59,990 nt of DNA from Anaerocolumna sp. (GCA_029239975.1 JARBTX010000015.1:1-59990); one strand, 5' to 3'. Counted from the first letter of the stretch, positions 1 through 8,707 are shown. A program made the numbers and translations. The notes: a model not told the origin generated them from the sequence alone.

Positions 1-179
1 CAAAGGAACAAGGACTTGGAACTGTAATCATGGGATATTTTGATGAAATAAAAATAGCAGAGGTTTTATCCATTCCTGATACAGAAGAAGTTGCAGCTTT
101 AATTTCTCTTGGATATCCAGATGAAGAACCTGAAATGCCGAAAAGAAAAGAAGTGGATGTGTTATTAAAAGAAATTTAG
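1..179 (+). CDS. Nitroreductase family protein, C-terminal part only
   Basis: The window opens inside this gene. Reading from base 3 gives 58 residues to the TAG at 177-179. The segment GLGTVIMGYFDE followed by a helix and LISLGYPDEEPEMPKRK is the usual C-terminal end of the FMN-dependent nitroreductase fold, where the G-Y-P-D/E-x-x-P stretch follows the last strand. Such enzymes reduce nitro compounds, quinones or flavins with NAD(P)H; the substrate cannot be told from this end. A strong hairpin terminator follows 30 bases downstream. The family call rests on a short fragment. Confidence 0.7.
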   Translation, partial: KEQGLGTVIMGYFDEIKIAEVLSIPDTEEVAALISLGYPDEEPEMPKRKEVDVLLKEI

Positions 180-208
180 TAGTATTTCTGATATGTATAG
201 CAATATGA

Positions 209-247
209 CAAGTGGTTTAAAAGTATAACTTTTAAACCACTTGTTTT
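209..247 (+). terminator. Rho-independent terminator after nitroreductase gene
   Basis: A perfect 16-bp inverted repeat (209-224 paired with 228-243, three-base loop ATA) is followed by TTTT. It lies 30 bases after the stop codon of the upstream gene. Confidence 0.85.
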
Positions 248-350
248 GCATAGAGTAGTTTTAAAAATAGTAATTTTGCATAGAGTAGTTTTAAAAATAG
301 TAATTTTGCATGGAGTTGTTTTGCATAGAGTTGTTTGCATAGAGTTGTTT
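244..350. repeat. Short tandem repeat array, 30-bp unit decaying to about 15-bp unit
   Basis: A 30-bp unit (TTTTGCATAGAGTAGTTTTA plus 10 bases) occurs twice without change at 244-273 and 274-303. It is followed by shortened relatives built on TTTGCATAGAGTTGT at about 304-350. It sits directly behind the terminator stem and does not code. The rest of the gap to 553 is AT-rich with no gene seen. Confidence 0.85.
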
Positions 351-553
351 AGCATAATTGTTTTATAAGAATACATGAAATATATTTTTTGATTACAGAA
401 TCATAGTATAAACTACAATTTAATATATTGAAATTGCAAGATTTACGGATAAAAAGTGTATAGATTTATGAAACTGATAAATGATCTATTATAAAGAGAT
501 AATAGTTTCATAGAAAAAACTAATATGCGGTCTAGGCATAGAAATGAGGTAAC

Positions 554-1606
554 ATGCACAAAGCACTTAAAATCGGAAATCTTACAGCAAAACTCCCAAT
601 TATCCAAGGTGGAATGGGTGTTGGTATCAGTTTAAGTTCATTGGCTGGTGCGGTGGCAGCAGAAGGTGGAATCGGAGTGATTTCAACCGCACAAATCGGT
701 TTTACAGAACCGGATTATGATAAAAATCCATTAGAAGCAAATCTTCGAATGATTGGAGAACATATAAAAAGGGCAAGAAACATAGCTCCTAAGGGTATAC
801 TTGGCGTTAACATTATGGTAGCAACGCAACACTACGCACATTACGTCAAAGAAGCCATAAAACATGGAATTGATTTGATTATATCAGGAGCTGGATTGCC
901 AATTGATTTGCCGGAGCTTGCCAAAGGAACTCAGACAAAACTAGTTCCCATTGTTTCTTCTTTAAAATCAGCATCTGTTATATTAAAAATGTGGGATAAA
1001 AAGAATAATACTACCCCGGATGCAGTTATTATTGAAGGACCAAAAGCGGGTGGGCATCTAGGTTTTTCACCAGAACAATTAGAAAATATTGATGATGCTG
1101 CTTATGATGTAGAAATAAAAAACATCATCGAATTAACAAAAGATTATGGAAGTAAATATGGTAAAGAAATACCAGTAATCGTTGCAGGTGGAATAAGGGA
1201 CAAACAGGATATGGAACATTATCTATCCCTTGGAGCAGATGGAATTCAGGTTGCAACAAAATTTGTTACTACCGTAGAATGTGATGCAGATATGCAGTAC
1301 AAAGAAGCATATATAAATAGTAAAGAAGAAGATATTATCATTGTAAAAAGCCCTGTGGGAATGCCAGGAAGAGCGATAAAAAATGCGTTTATGGATAAAG
1401 CCATTCAAGGACGAATTGCTCCAAAGAGATGTCACAGTTGTATTAAAAGCTGTAATCCTGCAGAGACACCTTATTGTATCACGGATGCATTAGTTAATTC
1501 TGCGAAAGGTAATACCTACGAAGGTTTGCTATTCTGTGGGGCTTATGCTTACATGGAAAATAAAATTCGTACGGTAAAAGAAGTGCTAGCTGATTATTTT
1601 GATTAA
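554..1606 (+). CDS. Nitronate monooxygenase / FabK-like FMN enzyme with C-terminal Cys cluster
   Basis: This is a 350-residue TIM-barrel flavoprotein of the nitronate monooxygenase / enoyl-ACP reductase II family (COG2070). The N-terminus PIIQGGMGVGIS and the phosphate-binding region PVIVAGGI...GADGIQVATKF are typical FMN contacts. The motif GPKAGGHLG carries the histidine that acts as catalytic base in nitronate monooxygenases. The last 60 residues hold a Cys-rich segment, RCHSCIKSCNP...YCITDA...FCG, that classical FabK lacks. The gene stands alone between two noncoding stretches, with GAGGT ahead of the ATG. It could oxidise alkyl nitronates or act in fatty-acid synthesis; the context does not decide, and no fab genes are nearby. 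Confidence 0.85.
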   Translation: MHKALKIGNLTAKLPIIQGGMGVGISLSSLAGAVAAEGGIGVISTAQIGFTEPDYDKNPLEANLRMIGEHIKRARNIAPKGILGVNIMVATQHYAHYVKEAIKHGIDLIISGAGLPIDLPELAKGTQTKLVPIVSSLKSASVILKMWDKKNNTTPDAVIIEGPKAGGHLGFSPEQLENIDDAAYDVEIKNIIELTKDYGSKYGKEIPVIVAGGIRDKQDMEHYLSLGADGIQVATKFVTTVECDADMQYKEAYINSKEEDIIIVKSPVGMPGRAIKNAFMDKAIQGRIAPKRCHSCIKSCNPAETPYCITDALVNSAKGNTYEGLLFCGAYAYMENKIRTVKEVLADYFD

Positions 1607-1709
1607 ATAATTCAGTAAGTCCAAAAACAATTTTATTATATATTTAAGTGAATGAATAAACATAGCTATTAAGCAATTCATTTAATAATTTCAAATTATA
1701 AATTAACTC

Positions 1710-1738
1710 TTGCCAAGCTTGTCAAGTTATGCTAAAAT
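1710..1738 (+). promoter_or_regulatory. Likely sigma-A promoter of rpsF-ssb-rpsR
   Basis: TTGCCA (1710-1715), a 17-base spacer and TAAAAT (1733-1738) lie about 140 bases ahead of rpsF. The resulting transcript would have a leader of about 130 nt with a small hairpin near 1814-1829 (TCAATG...CATTGA). Many bacteria control this operon by S6:S18 binding to the leader, but the exact binding motif could not be recognised here. Confidence 0.5.
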
Positions 1739-1876
1739 ATATATTCGTGATATGTCATACAATTATTTCCTTGCTCTTTACACACAGATGGATAGATGCG
1801 CTATTCCATATGTCAATGAACCCATTGATGGGCATTGCGATAAAGGGCCAGAGACCAAAAGGAGGTGCACACAACT

Positions 1877-2164
1877 ATGAACAAATATGAATTAGCTTTA
1901 GTTGTAAATGCAAAAATCGAAGATGAAGCCAGAACTGCAACAGTTGACGCCGTAAAAGATCTTATCGCAAGATTCGGTGGCACAGTTACTACTGTTGATG
2001 AATGGGGTAAGAAGAGATTAGCTTACGAAGTTCAAAAAATGAAAGAAGGCTTCTATTATTTCATCCAATTCGATGCTGATTCAACATGCCCAGGCGAAGT
2101 AGAAGATCGTGTTCGCATTATGGAAAATGTTATCAGATTCTTATGCATTAGACGGGACGCATAA
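1877..2164 (+). CDS. rpsF: 30S ribosomal protein S6
   Basis: This 95-residue protein matches the length and sequence of S6: MNKYELALVVNAKIEDE at the start and the WGKKRLAYEVQK and EGFYYFIQF blocks in the middle. It binds 16S rRNA in the 30S platform together with S18. The ATG at 1877 is chosen because GGAGG (1861-1865) lies 11 bases ahead of it; a longer reading from GTG at 1865 would begin inside the ribosome binding site. It heads the rpsF-ssb-rpsR operon. Confidence 0.97.
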   Translation: MNKYELALVVNAKIEDEARTATVDAVKDLIARFGGTVTTVDEWGKKRLAYEVQKMKEGFYYFIQFDADSTCPGEVEDRVRIMENVIRFLCIRRDA

Positions 2165-2185
2165 TAGAAGGAGGTATTCCTTAAT

Positions 2186-2623
2186 ATGAATAAAGTCATT
2201 TTGATTGGTCGTCTTACCAGAGATCCAGAAGTTCGTTACTCTCAAGGAGAGAGCTCATTAGCTATAGCAAGATTTTCCTTAGCAGTTGATCGTAGATTCA
2301 AAAGACCTGGGGAACCAGATGCAGATTTTATCAATTGTGTAGCTTTTGGTAAAACAGCTGAATTTGCTGAAAAATACTTAAAACAAGGAACTAAGATTGC
2401 TGTAACTGGTAGAATTCAAACTGGAAGTTATACAAACAAAGATGGTCAGAAAGTTTATACTACTGACGTTGTTGTTGAAGAAACAGAATTTGCAGAAAGC
2501 AAAGGATCTAATAGTGGAGAATCTGGATTCCAACAAACAAGCAGACCTGCACCTAGTCAGGCAGCTGGTGATGGATTTATGAATATCCCTGATGGATTAG
2601 ACGAAGAATTACCATTTAATTAA
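2186..2623 (+). CDS. ssb: Single-stranded DNA-binding protein
   Basis: A 145-residue SSB. The OB fold covers about residues 1-105 (MNKVILIGRLTRDPEVRY, FINCVAFGKTAEFAEKYLKQG, GRIQTGSY). It is followed by a Gly/Ser/Pro-rich linker and an acidic tip, EELPFN, that docks partner proteins such as PriA and RecQ. It coats ssDNA in replication and repair. It lies 21 bases after rpsF with AAGGAGG ahead of the ATG, the standard place for ssb in Firmicutes between the S6 and S18 genes. Confidence 0.97.
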   Translation: MNKVILIGRLTRDPEVRYSQGESSLAIARFSLAVDRRFKRPGEPDADFINCVAFGKTAEFAEKYLKQGTKIAVTGRIQTGSYTNKDGQKVYTTDVVVEETEFAESKGSNSGESGFQQTSRPAPSQAAGDGFMNIPDGLDEELPFN

Positions 2624-2683
2624 GCATTAAGAATAATATTAAAATAATACATTTATGTATTCATCGGATAAGGAGGTCTAGTT

Positions 2684-2968
2684 ATGTCATTTAATAAGAA
2701 TGATAGAAACGATAGAAACGATAAAGGCGATTCTCCAATGAAGAGAAGAACCACTCGTAGAAGAAAGAAAGTTTGCGTATTCTGTGCAGACAAAAATCAT
2801 ACAGGAATTGATTATAAAGATGTTAACAAATTAAAAAGATATGTATCTGAAAGAGGTAAAATTCTTCCTAGAAGAATCACAGGAAACTGTGCTAAACATC
2901 AAAGAGCTCTTACAGTAGCAATCAAGAGAGCAAGACATATCGCTTTAATGCCATACACAATGGATTAA
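2684..2968 (+). CDS. rpsR: 30S ribosomal protein S18
   Basis: A 94-residue S18 with a basic N-terminus ([11 protein letters not shown]). The core contains [24 protein letters not shown] and GNCAKHQR. The CxxC plus C-x-x-H set suggests the zinc-binding C+ form of S18. It partners S6 on the 30S platform. AAGGAGG precedes the ATG, and a strong terminator follows 15 bases after the stop, closing the operon. Confidence 0.97.
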   Translation: MSFNKNDRNDRNDKGDSPMKRRTTRRRKKVCVFCADKNHTGIDYKDVNKLKRYVSERGKILPRRITGNCAKHQRALTVAIKRARHIALMPYTMD

Positions 2969-2982
2969 TTCCAATAAAATAG

Positions 2983-3020
2983 AAAACCGTTACATGACTT
3001 AGTCATGTAACGGTTTTTTT
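2983..3020 (+). terminator. Terminator of rpsF-ssb-rpsR operon
   Basis: A 17-bp perfect stem (2983-2999 with 3001-3017) containing CCGTTACATGACT and ending in a T run. The CCGTTAC...GCGG/ACGG stem reappears in two further terminators at 5542 and 8039. Confidence 0.93.
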
Positions 3021-3258
3021 ATTTTAAAAATACTTTAGTGGTAGACTAACAATCAAGATTTACCTGGAAGAATCTTACACAAAGATAAGTAGAATAATGT
3101 ATAAATTACTTGATTATTATCGAGAAATATAATATTATTTAGAAAATGGTCGATATGGTATATTATGGTATTTATAATACAAATAATGGAGGTTAGTTAA
3201 ACTACGCAAAGGCTGTTAAAGATGAAGGTGTATACAAAGTAGAGAATAGGAGAAGGTT

Positions 3259-5391
3259 ATGAAAAGACAAGGATTAGTTAACGTATCTAAAATAATAGCA
3301 GTATTGCTTGTTGTTACTTTATGTTGTTCCGTAAGTATTCCGGTAGCATATGCAGAAAGTGACTACGAACAGTCAGATTCAGGGCTAAATGAATTTTTTT
3401 ATGGTGGAGCGGAGAAAATTTCAGATGACCCGTATAATTTTGATTATGCCAGTATGTTAAAAGAGGAACAATATCGTGTAGGTGACTTTTATTGCAAGGG
3501 AACAATTCTTCTCGCTTATCTTGGTGACGAAGAAAATGTTACAATTCCTGAAGGAATTACCGAGTTAGGGCGGGATGAAGTCCTTATGGATAGCGCTTTT
3601 GGCGGCAGTGATGTAGTTTCAGTTACATTTCCAAGTACATTAAAGAACGCTGGGCATCATACTTTTTACAATTGCTCGAAGTTAAAAACTGTTAACATGA
3701 ATGAAGGTTTGGAAAGAATAGGGTCATTCTGTTTTTCTGGCACTAAACTTGAGACAGTTACTATCCCTAAATCTGTGGATTTGGTAGACGCGTATGCTTT
3801 TGCTGAATTAAAGACATTAAAGAATGTAACTATTTTAGGAAAAAATGTTCGTTTTAATGAGGATGTTTTTACTGATACCCCTTTCTTAAAGTCTTTATAT
3901 AACAAGGATAAGGTTGCGATTAAAGATAATTATCTTTTGGATGCAGTTGAATATAAGAAAGCAAAGTTTGTGGTTCCAGATAAGGTAACAAGTATTGCTG
4001 GAGCAGCTTTCTTTATAAATGAAAATGTAGAAGAGGTGGTGATGCATGATAACGTCACCTTGATGGGTGATGATGTATTTCGCAGCTGTAGTAATTTGAA
4101 CAAGATAAGATTGTCTAAGAAGCTTACAGTCATACCTTATTGGGCATTTGTAGGATGTAATGATCTGGAGGAAATTACAATTCCTGAATCAGTAACTTCG
4201 ATAGAAAGTGGAGCATTTTACGATACATTTATTCGAAAACTTAATTTTTTATCAAAAACAACCAATATAGAGGCAGGAATATTTGATGAGACACCTTGGT
4301 TATTTGCCCAACAAGCAAGAAATCCATATGTTACAATCAATGGAGTTTTAATTGATGCCACAAAAGCCACTGGTGTAGCAATTGTACCGGATTCGGTTCG
4401 TATCATTAATGATGAAGCGTTTGCAGGAAATGAAGAGGTAACGGATATTTTCCTTCCTGATACCATAATCCGTATTGATGAAGATGCATTTTGGTCATGT
4501 TCAAATTTGAAAAGTGTAGATTTGGGTAACTCAGTTAAGGAGGTAGCATCAGGAGCATTTCGATATTGTCCTAAACTTACTTCTGTTGTTTTCCCTGATT
4601 CTGTTGAAAAAATCGGAACCTGGATGTTCCAAGATTCTAATTCAGTGAAATACGTTCGTTTACCTTCCAAATTGAAGCGTTTGGAGGATAATGCATTGAC
4701 TGGTACATCAATTACTTCCCTTGTAATTCCTAGCAGTGTAACCTATATTGCAGAGTATGCAATGGACATGTGCCCATTGAAGGACTTTTATATGTCCAGT
4801 GTTTTGGAAGATGGTAGCTATATTTTTGGTAGAGCAGATACAGAAAATATAACTGTTTACTACCCACAGGAATCCCAATATGACTGGTTGAATGATTACA
4901 CCGGTAATGCTGGAAAAAGAATTGCCCTACCTAGCTATTCATTGAATAGTAGTAATCTGACGCTTTATACTACTTGGTATGGAAAAAAGTTAAAGCTTGA
5001 GGATGAATTTCAACGTTCTGTAGCTGATGCTGAAGTTGTGTGGAAATCAAGCAATACCAAAGTTGCAACAGTAAAAAATGGTATGGTAAATCCAGTTGGT
5101 TCAGGGACTACAACCATTACGGCAACGTATCAGGATAAGTCGTATACCTGTAATATTACGGTTAAGGAACCTTCTTTAAATATGACAAAAGTAACTTTAG
5201 GGTACTATGATGAAGACTTTCTTTTTGTTAAATATGCAAAGTCCTCCGAAGTGAAATGGTCAACTAGCAATAAATCAGTTGCTACAATATCACAAAAGGG
5301 AACAGTGGAGTCGCATAAAGAAGGAACAGCAACAATCACAGCTACTGTAGGTGGTAAGAAATATTCCTGTAAGGTTACTGTAAAATACTAG
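3259..5391 (+). CDS. Secreted BspA-type leucine-rich-repeat protein with two Ig-like domains
   Basis: A 710-residue exported protein. Residues 1-32 form a signal peptide (basic start, then IIAVLLVVTLCCSVSIPVAYA). From about 85 to 545 runs a series of BspA/TpLRR-type repeats of the form I-x-x-x-A-F-x-x-C-x-x-L-x-x-I-x-L-P-x-x-V. Two bacterial Ig-like (BIG2) domains follow, each with the WxSSNxxVATV...G-x-A-T-I-T-A pattern (about 555-635 and 640-710). There is no LPXTG or other evident anchor. BspA-like repeats often mediate binding to host or plant surfaces and matrix proteins. It is monocistronic, about 240 bases after rpsR; the upstream region has a TATAAT at 3173-3178 but no clear -35 box. 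Confidence 0.85.
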   Translation: MKRQGLVNVSKIIAVLLVVTLCCSVSIPVAYAESDYEQSDSGLNEFFYGGAEKISDDPYNFDYASMLKEEQYRVGDFYCKGTILLAYLGDEENVTIPEGITELGRDEVLMDSAFGGSDVVSVTFPSTLKNAGHHTFYNCSKLKTVNMNEGLERIGSFCFSGTKLETVTIPKSVDLVDAYAFAELKTLKNVTILGKNVRFNEDVFTDTPFLKSLYNKDKVAIKDNYLLDAVEYKKAKFVVPDKVTSIAGAAFFINENVEEVVMHDNVTLMGDDVFRSCSNLNKIRLSKKLTVIPYWAFVGCNDLEEITIPESVTSIESGAFYDTFIRKLNFLSKTTNIEAGIFDETPWLFAQQARNPYVTINGVLIDATKATGVAIVPDSVRIINDEAFAGNEEVTDIFLPDTIIRIDEDAFWSCSNLKSVDLGNSVKEVASGAFRYCPKLTSVVFPDSVEKIGTWMFQDSNSVKYVRLPSKLKRLEDNALTGTSITSLVIPSSVTYIAEYAMDMCPLKDFYMSSVLEDGSYIFGRADTENITVYYPQESQYDWLNDYTGNAGKRIALPSYSLNSSNLTLYTTWYGKKLKLEDEFQRSVADAEVVWKSSNTKVATVKNGMVNPVGSGTTTITATYQDKSYTCNITVKEPSLNMTKVTLGYYDEDFLFVKYAKSSEVKWSTSNKSVATISQKGTVESHKEGTATITATVGGKKYSCKVTVKY

Positions 5392-5541
5392 AACCATAAT
5401 GTGAAGAGTGCTTAACAAATGAGTGAAGTTTGATGTTCCAAGTTATAAGCGTAGTAACCGACTTTGCACCTTTTGTACATTAAAAGATGGCGCAAGACGG
5501 AGCATGGTGGATAAGGTAAAAGTCCATTATACAATAAATTG

Positions 5542-5578
5542 AAAGCCGTTACGTAACGAAAGTTGTGTAGCGGTTTTT
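5542..5578 (+). terminator. Terminator-like hairpin with GAAA tetraloop
   Basis: A 16-bp stem with G-T wobbles (5542-5557 with 5562-5577), closed by a C(GAAA)G tetraloop and followed by T residues. It lies 150 bases behind the LRR gene stop codon and shares the CCGTTAC/TGTAGCGG stem with the hairpins at 2983 and 8039. The rest of the 396-base gap (5392-5787) holds no recognisable gene. Confidence 0.7.
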
Positions 5579-5720
5579 ATGTATTTCAATATAAGCTAAT
5601 ATCACAACAATGCTGTAAAGCATGGTTTAGATATTAATAGATAAATAGTGCTGCATCACATGAGAAAAAATTTGAAATAGAAATATAAATAATGCTTTCT
5701 TTACATAAATTATAATTTAA

Positions 5721-5749
5721 TTGACAAATTGTTTCGTGGAAAATAAAGT
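5721..5749 (+). promoter_or_regulatory. Likely sigma-A promoter of the lipoprotein gene
   Basis: TTGACA (5721-5726), a 17-base spacer and TAAAGT (5744-5749) end about 40 bases before the start codon at 5788. Confidence 0.65.
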
Positions 5750-5787
5750 AAAAGGATAGAACAAGAATTATCTAAAAAGGAGTTTTT

Positions 5788-7266
5788 ATGTTCAAAAAAT
5801 TACTATTATATATATTAATAACATCATGTTGCTTTATTAATGTTAGTTGTGGAGTAAGGTCACAATCAAGTGATTCAACTGTAGATGGAACTACTATGTC
5901 AATAGAACCATCTATGACAATGGAATCATCTACGTCAACTGAACCATCTACGTCAATGGAACCATCTAAGTCAGTGGAACCACCTATGGCACCTATTGAT
6001 ACAACTACTTCGAATGATATGATAGAAATCATTGAAGAAAATCTAGATATAGTAACAATGACTCCAAGTACAGATATATCTCAAACAGATAATTTAGTCG
6101 AATCAAATATTACATGCCTTCAAGATAAAAAGCATAATGTTTTCTTTGGTACGATAGGAAACAAAGAAATACGTATGGATATTTATCCAGATGGAAACAA
6201 CATAACTGCTTTCTATGTAGCTAAAAACAGTGAGGATGAAATAAAGTTAGTTGGTAATTTGGATGGTTTTGAGATTTCTTTATCAGATGATTCCAAGAAT
6301 ATGCTAATAGGTACTGTAACATCACGGGATGAACCTGGCGAACTCAAAGGAACATTGACTCTAAGTAATGGTGAACCATTGTCTGTGGCTCTAAAAATGG
6401 GGCATGTTTGTGGAGATAATTTAGATAACTTCTATGAAATGTTGGATACAAATAATCAAGAAGTGGATACTTTTTTGACCAAATTAAAGAAGGACGTGAT
6501 TTCGGCAGACAAACAAGCAATTGCCGATTATATATACTATCCAATGAAAGTATTAATTGATGGCAAGGAAATAACAATAAATTCGTCACAGGAGTTTATT
6601 GATAATTATAATAAAATTATGAATGATGATTTTGTTAATGCGATTTCAACTGCTTTCACAAAATATGCGTTTCATAATGCTAGTGGAATCATGTTTGGCG
6701 ATTATACACTTAATTTTTGGATTTATAAAATGGACAGTGAATTTAAAATAATTGGTATAAATAATGAAAATATTACAAATTTAGATACTGCAAGTATTCC
6801 AAAGAATACATCAGAACCATTTGTAGGTATTATGGAGCTGGATGGCGAAACAGAAAAATTTTTCTATGGAACATGGGAAGGTGAGAAATTATTGGGATTT
6901 GCAAATTCATGGAATGATGCTTCAGAATATCCAACTGGACAAAAAGTTATCGGGGATGAAATCGTAATCAGTAAAAACACATTTTCTTCTAAAGGCTTTG
7001 AAAATTATCATGATTATCAATATAAACTAAAGAATCCAGTCTATGAGATTACAACCATATGCTATAACAGTGATTCTTTTTATAGAGAATTTAAAATAGA
7101 TCTCCCAGATTTAAATATAGATGATGAAATAAAACATATAAGAGTGTCTTCTTATAAAAAATTTACCATACCAGTTAGTTTTATAGTAGTTAATAATGAT
7201 AGATTAATCTTATTATTAGAGGCAACATGTTTTGAACTAAAAAGAGTTGATGATGTGAAAGATTAA
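5788..7266 (+). CDS. Putative lipoprotein with Ser/Thr-Glu-Pro repeat linker
   Basis: A 492-residue protein of unknown function. Residues 1-21 are a lipoprotein signal ending in FINVSC-G, so Cys21 should be lipidated and the protein held on the outer face of the membrane. Residues about 30-75 are a low-complexity linker repeating (S/T)-x-E-P, visible in DNA as a CATCTA/GTCA repeat. The remainder has no family that could be named; it contains two GT-rich beta segments, KHNVFFGTIGNKEIRMDIYPDGN and FVGIMELDGETEKFFYGTWEG, that resemble each other and suggest a duplicated beta domain. AAAGGAG precedes the ATG. It is followed at once by the ankyrin gene remnant. Confidence 0.6.
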   Translation: MFKKLLLYILITSCCFINVSCGVRSQSSDSTVDGTTMSIEPSMTMESSTSTEPSTSMEPSKSVEPPMAPIDTTTSNDMIEIIEENLDIVTMTPSTDISQTDNLVESNITCLQDKKHNVFFGTIGNKEIRMDIYPDGNNITAFYVAKNSEDEIKLVGNLDGFEISLSDDSKNMLIGTVTSRDEPGELKGTLTLSNGEPLSVALKMGHVCGDNLDNFYEMLDTNNQEVDTFLTKLKKDVISADKQAIADYIYYPMKVLIDGKEITINSSQEFIDNYNKIMNDDFVNAISTAFTKYAFHNASGIMFGDYTLNFWIYKMDSEFKIIGINNENITNLDTASIPKNTSEPFVGIMELDGETEKFFYGTWEGEKLLGFANSWNDASEYPTGQKVIGDEIVISKNTFSSKGFENYHDYQYKLKNPVYEITTICYNSDSFYREFKIDLPDLNIDDEIKHIRVSSYKKFTIPVSFIVVNNDRLILLLEATCFELKRVDDVKD

Positions 7267-7323
7267 AGTAATAGCCATGCTACTCAAGATATATAAATAA
7301 AGTAATGGAGGAACAAAGTCGTA

Positions 7324-8040
7324 GTGTTTGATGAGAATGTTGAAAAACTCCAAATAGATAAACCAATTGCGAATGATATTCTATCAGGTAATATCGATTC
7401 CCTAAAACAATATATAAAATCAGGGTGGGATATTAACCAACCATTGTTAATTGATGAAGATGGATATCAATATCGTAGCATATTACCTATCATGTTTGCT
7501 ATATATAAGTGTAATGTGTAATCAATATATTTTCTTGTTGAACATAAGGCGAAACTAGATGTTGGTAATGAACATGCATTGTTATATGCAGTTAGATATG
7601 CTTATGATGATGTAATAGTGTATCTTGTGCAAAAAAAGGCTAAGTTAGATGTATTATCACATGTTTATACCAATGCTTATAGTGAAACTTATATGGGAAG
7701 CAAGTATAATCATTTTGAATTAATTCGCAAATTGGGTTTTTCCCCATATTTAAATGCAAGAGATACGATTAATCATGCGATATGTGAAAATAATTATAAA
7801 GCCTTAGACAAGTTGTTAGAACTGTCTGTAGATTTAAATAACAATACAAAAACAAAAAATAACTATTATGGTAATACACCTTTAATAGTTGCGGTTTATC
7901 ATATTGATAAAACTATGATAAATTACATGATTGACCATGGTGCTGATCCTAACTTACCTAATTTGATGGGTAAAACACCATATACGATTGCATTAAATCA
8001 GAATAAGCAAGAAATACTAACGCTACTGAAGCAAAAATAA
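7324..8040 (+). pseudogene. Ankyrin-repeat protein gene interrupted by an in-frame TAA
   Basis: Two open stretches (7324-7521 and 7579-8040) are in the same frame. Codons 7522-7578 between them read sensibly as SIYFLVEHKAKLDVGNEHA, so a single TAA at 7519-7521 splits a 238-codon gene. Ankyrin features are clear: DILSGNIDSLKQYIKSGWDIN at the start, and GNTPLIVAVYH...MIDHGADPNLPNLMGKTPYTIA near the end. GTG at 7324 with GGAGG 12 bases ahead is the likely start. A one-base change from AAA, CAA or GAA would explain the stop. Either the gene is inactive, or the C-terminal 153 residues are made separately from an internal start, or readthrough occurs. Confidence 0.8.
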
Positions 8041-8126
8041 ACCGTTACATGAAAAAGTAACTCCTTTTGTTAAAGTTATTATCTAACAAAAGGAGTTTAC
8101 TTTAAAATATGTGTAGCGGTTTTTTA
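8039..8126 (+). terminator. Long nested terminator hairpin
   Basis: An outer stem AAACCGTTACAT (8039-8050) pairs with ATGTGTAGCGGTTT (from 8109) and ends in a T run. Inside it lies a second, perfect 13-bp stem (8060-8072 with 8084-8096, ACTCCTTTTGTTA), extended by AAAGTA/TACTTT. The outer stem is the same family as those at 2983 and 5542. It closes the ankyrin gene and faces the convergent acetyltransferase gene. Confidence 0.8.
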
Positions 8127-8188
8127 TTCGTAATGATATAACTAAAAATATATTCAATGTTTAAAGAATAAACCAACTCTGTATTTGA

Positions 8189-8707
8189 TTACAATAATAG
8201 ACGCATTAAATTATCAGTTTGTTCATCTTCACCTAGTTTGAATATATGTGTATCAAATGTTTCAAATCCTTGCTTTTCGTAAAATTTTATGGCATTTATA
8301 TTATTCTCCCATACACCTAACCATATATAAGTTAAATAATTGGTTTTACCGATTTCTATCGCTTTTTGTATTAACTGTTTGCCTATATGATTATTTTTAT
8401 ATTCTTTCAATACATATATTCGTTGAACTTCTAAAGTGTTATTATGTCCTGATTCTGTTTGAGCTGTATCAAAATTAAGCTTCATGTATGCGACAACTTT
8501 ATCGTTATTTTCAACAATATAAAATAATGAACCATTAGTTTTGATTTCATTTTCTAATTGTTTATAAGAGAAATTTTCATTCAAGTAGTTTTCCATATCT
8601 TCTTTTGAATTTTCGTTAGAAAAGGTTTCATAAAATGTTTTTTCACTTACCATTTTAATTTTTTCCAAGTCTTCTAAACTGCATTCTTTCATAAAAAAAT
8701 TGTTCAT
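8189..8707 (-). CDS. GNAT N-acetyltransferase, PaiA-like, under guanidine riboswitch control
   Basis: A 172-residue single-domain GNAT enzyme. The acetyl-CoA site is the segment VQRIYVLKEYKNNHIGKQLIQ (motif A, Q/R-x-x-G-x-G/A in the relaxed form NNHIGK). It is followed by YIWLGVWENNINAIKFYEKQGFE, the usual motif B with N-x-x-A-x-x-F-Y. The early part (TFYETFSNENSKEDMENYL) resembles PaiA-type spermidine/spermine acetyltransferases. GGAGG lies 8 bases ahead of the ATG. A ykkC/guanidine-I riboswitch with its own terminator lies directly upstream on the same strand, so expression should rise with guanidine. Its substrate could be guanidine, a guanidino compound or a polyamine; this is inference from the riboswitch and fold. 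Confidence 0.85.
   Translation of the reverse strand: MNNFFMKECSLEDLEKIKMVSEKTFYETFSNENSKEDMENYLNENFSYKQLENEIKTNGSLFYIVENNDKVVAYMKLNFDTAQTESGHNNTLEVQRIYVLKEYKNNHIGKQLIQKAIEIGKTNYLTYIWLGVWENNINAIKFYEKQGFETFDTHIFKLGEDEQTDNLMRLLL

Noticed and set aside
176..376. 66-residue minus-strand reading frame rich in TTLCKIT repeats
   Set aside because: It is the translation of the short tandem repeat array and the terminator; no ribosome binding site and no protein-like composition.
1865..1876. Longer rpsF reading from GTG at 1865
   Set aside because: It would start inside the GGAGG that serves the ATG at 1877, and S6 proteins begin at that ATG.
3195..3258. Possible c-di-GMP riboswitch ahead of the LRR gene (ACGCAAAGGCTG) and a short frame reading YAKAVKDEGVYKVENRRR
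   Set aside because: Only the ACGCAAAG block resembles the riboswitch and no receptor stems follow; the short frame has a stop just upstream and no start. Too little to call either.
4218..4670. 150-residue minus-strand frame within the LRR gene
   Set aside because: Antisense shadow of the repeat protein; no ribosome binding site and no recognisable domain.
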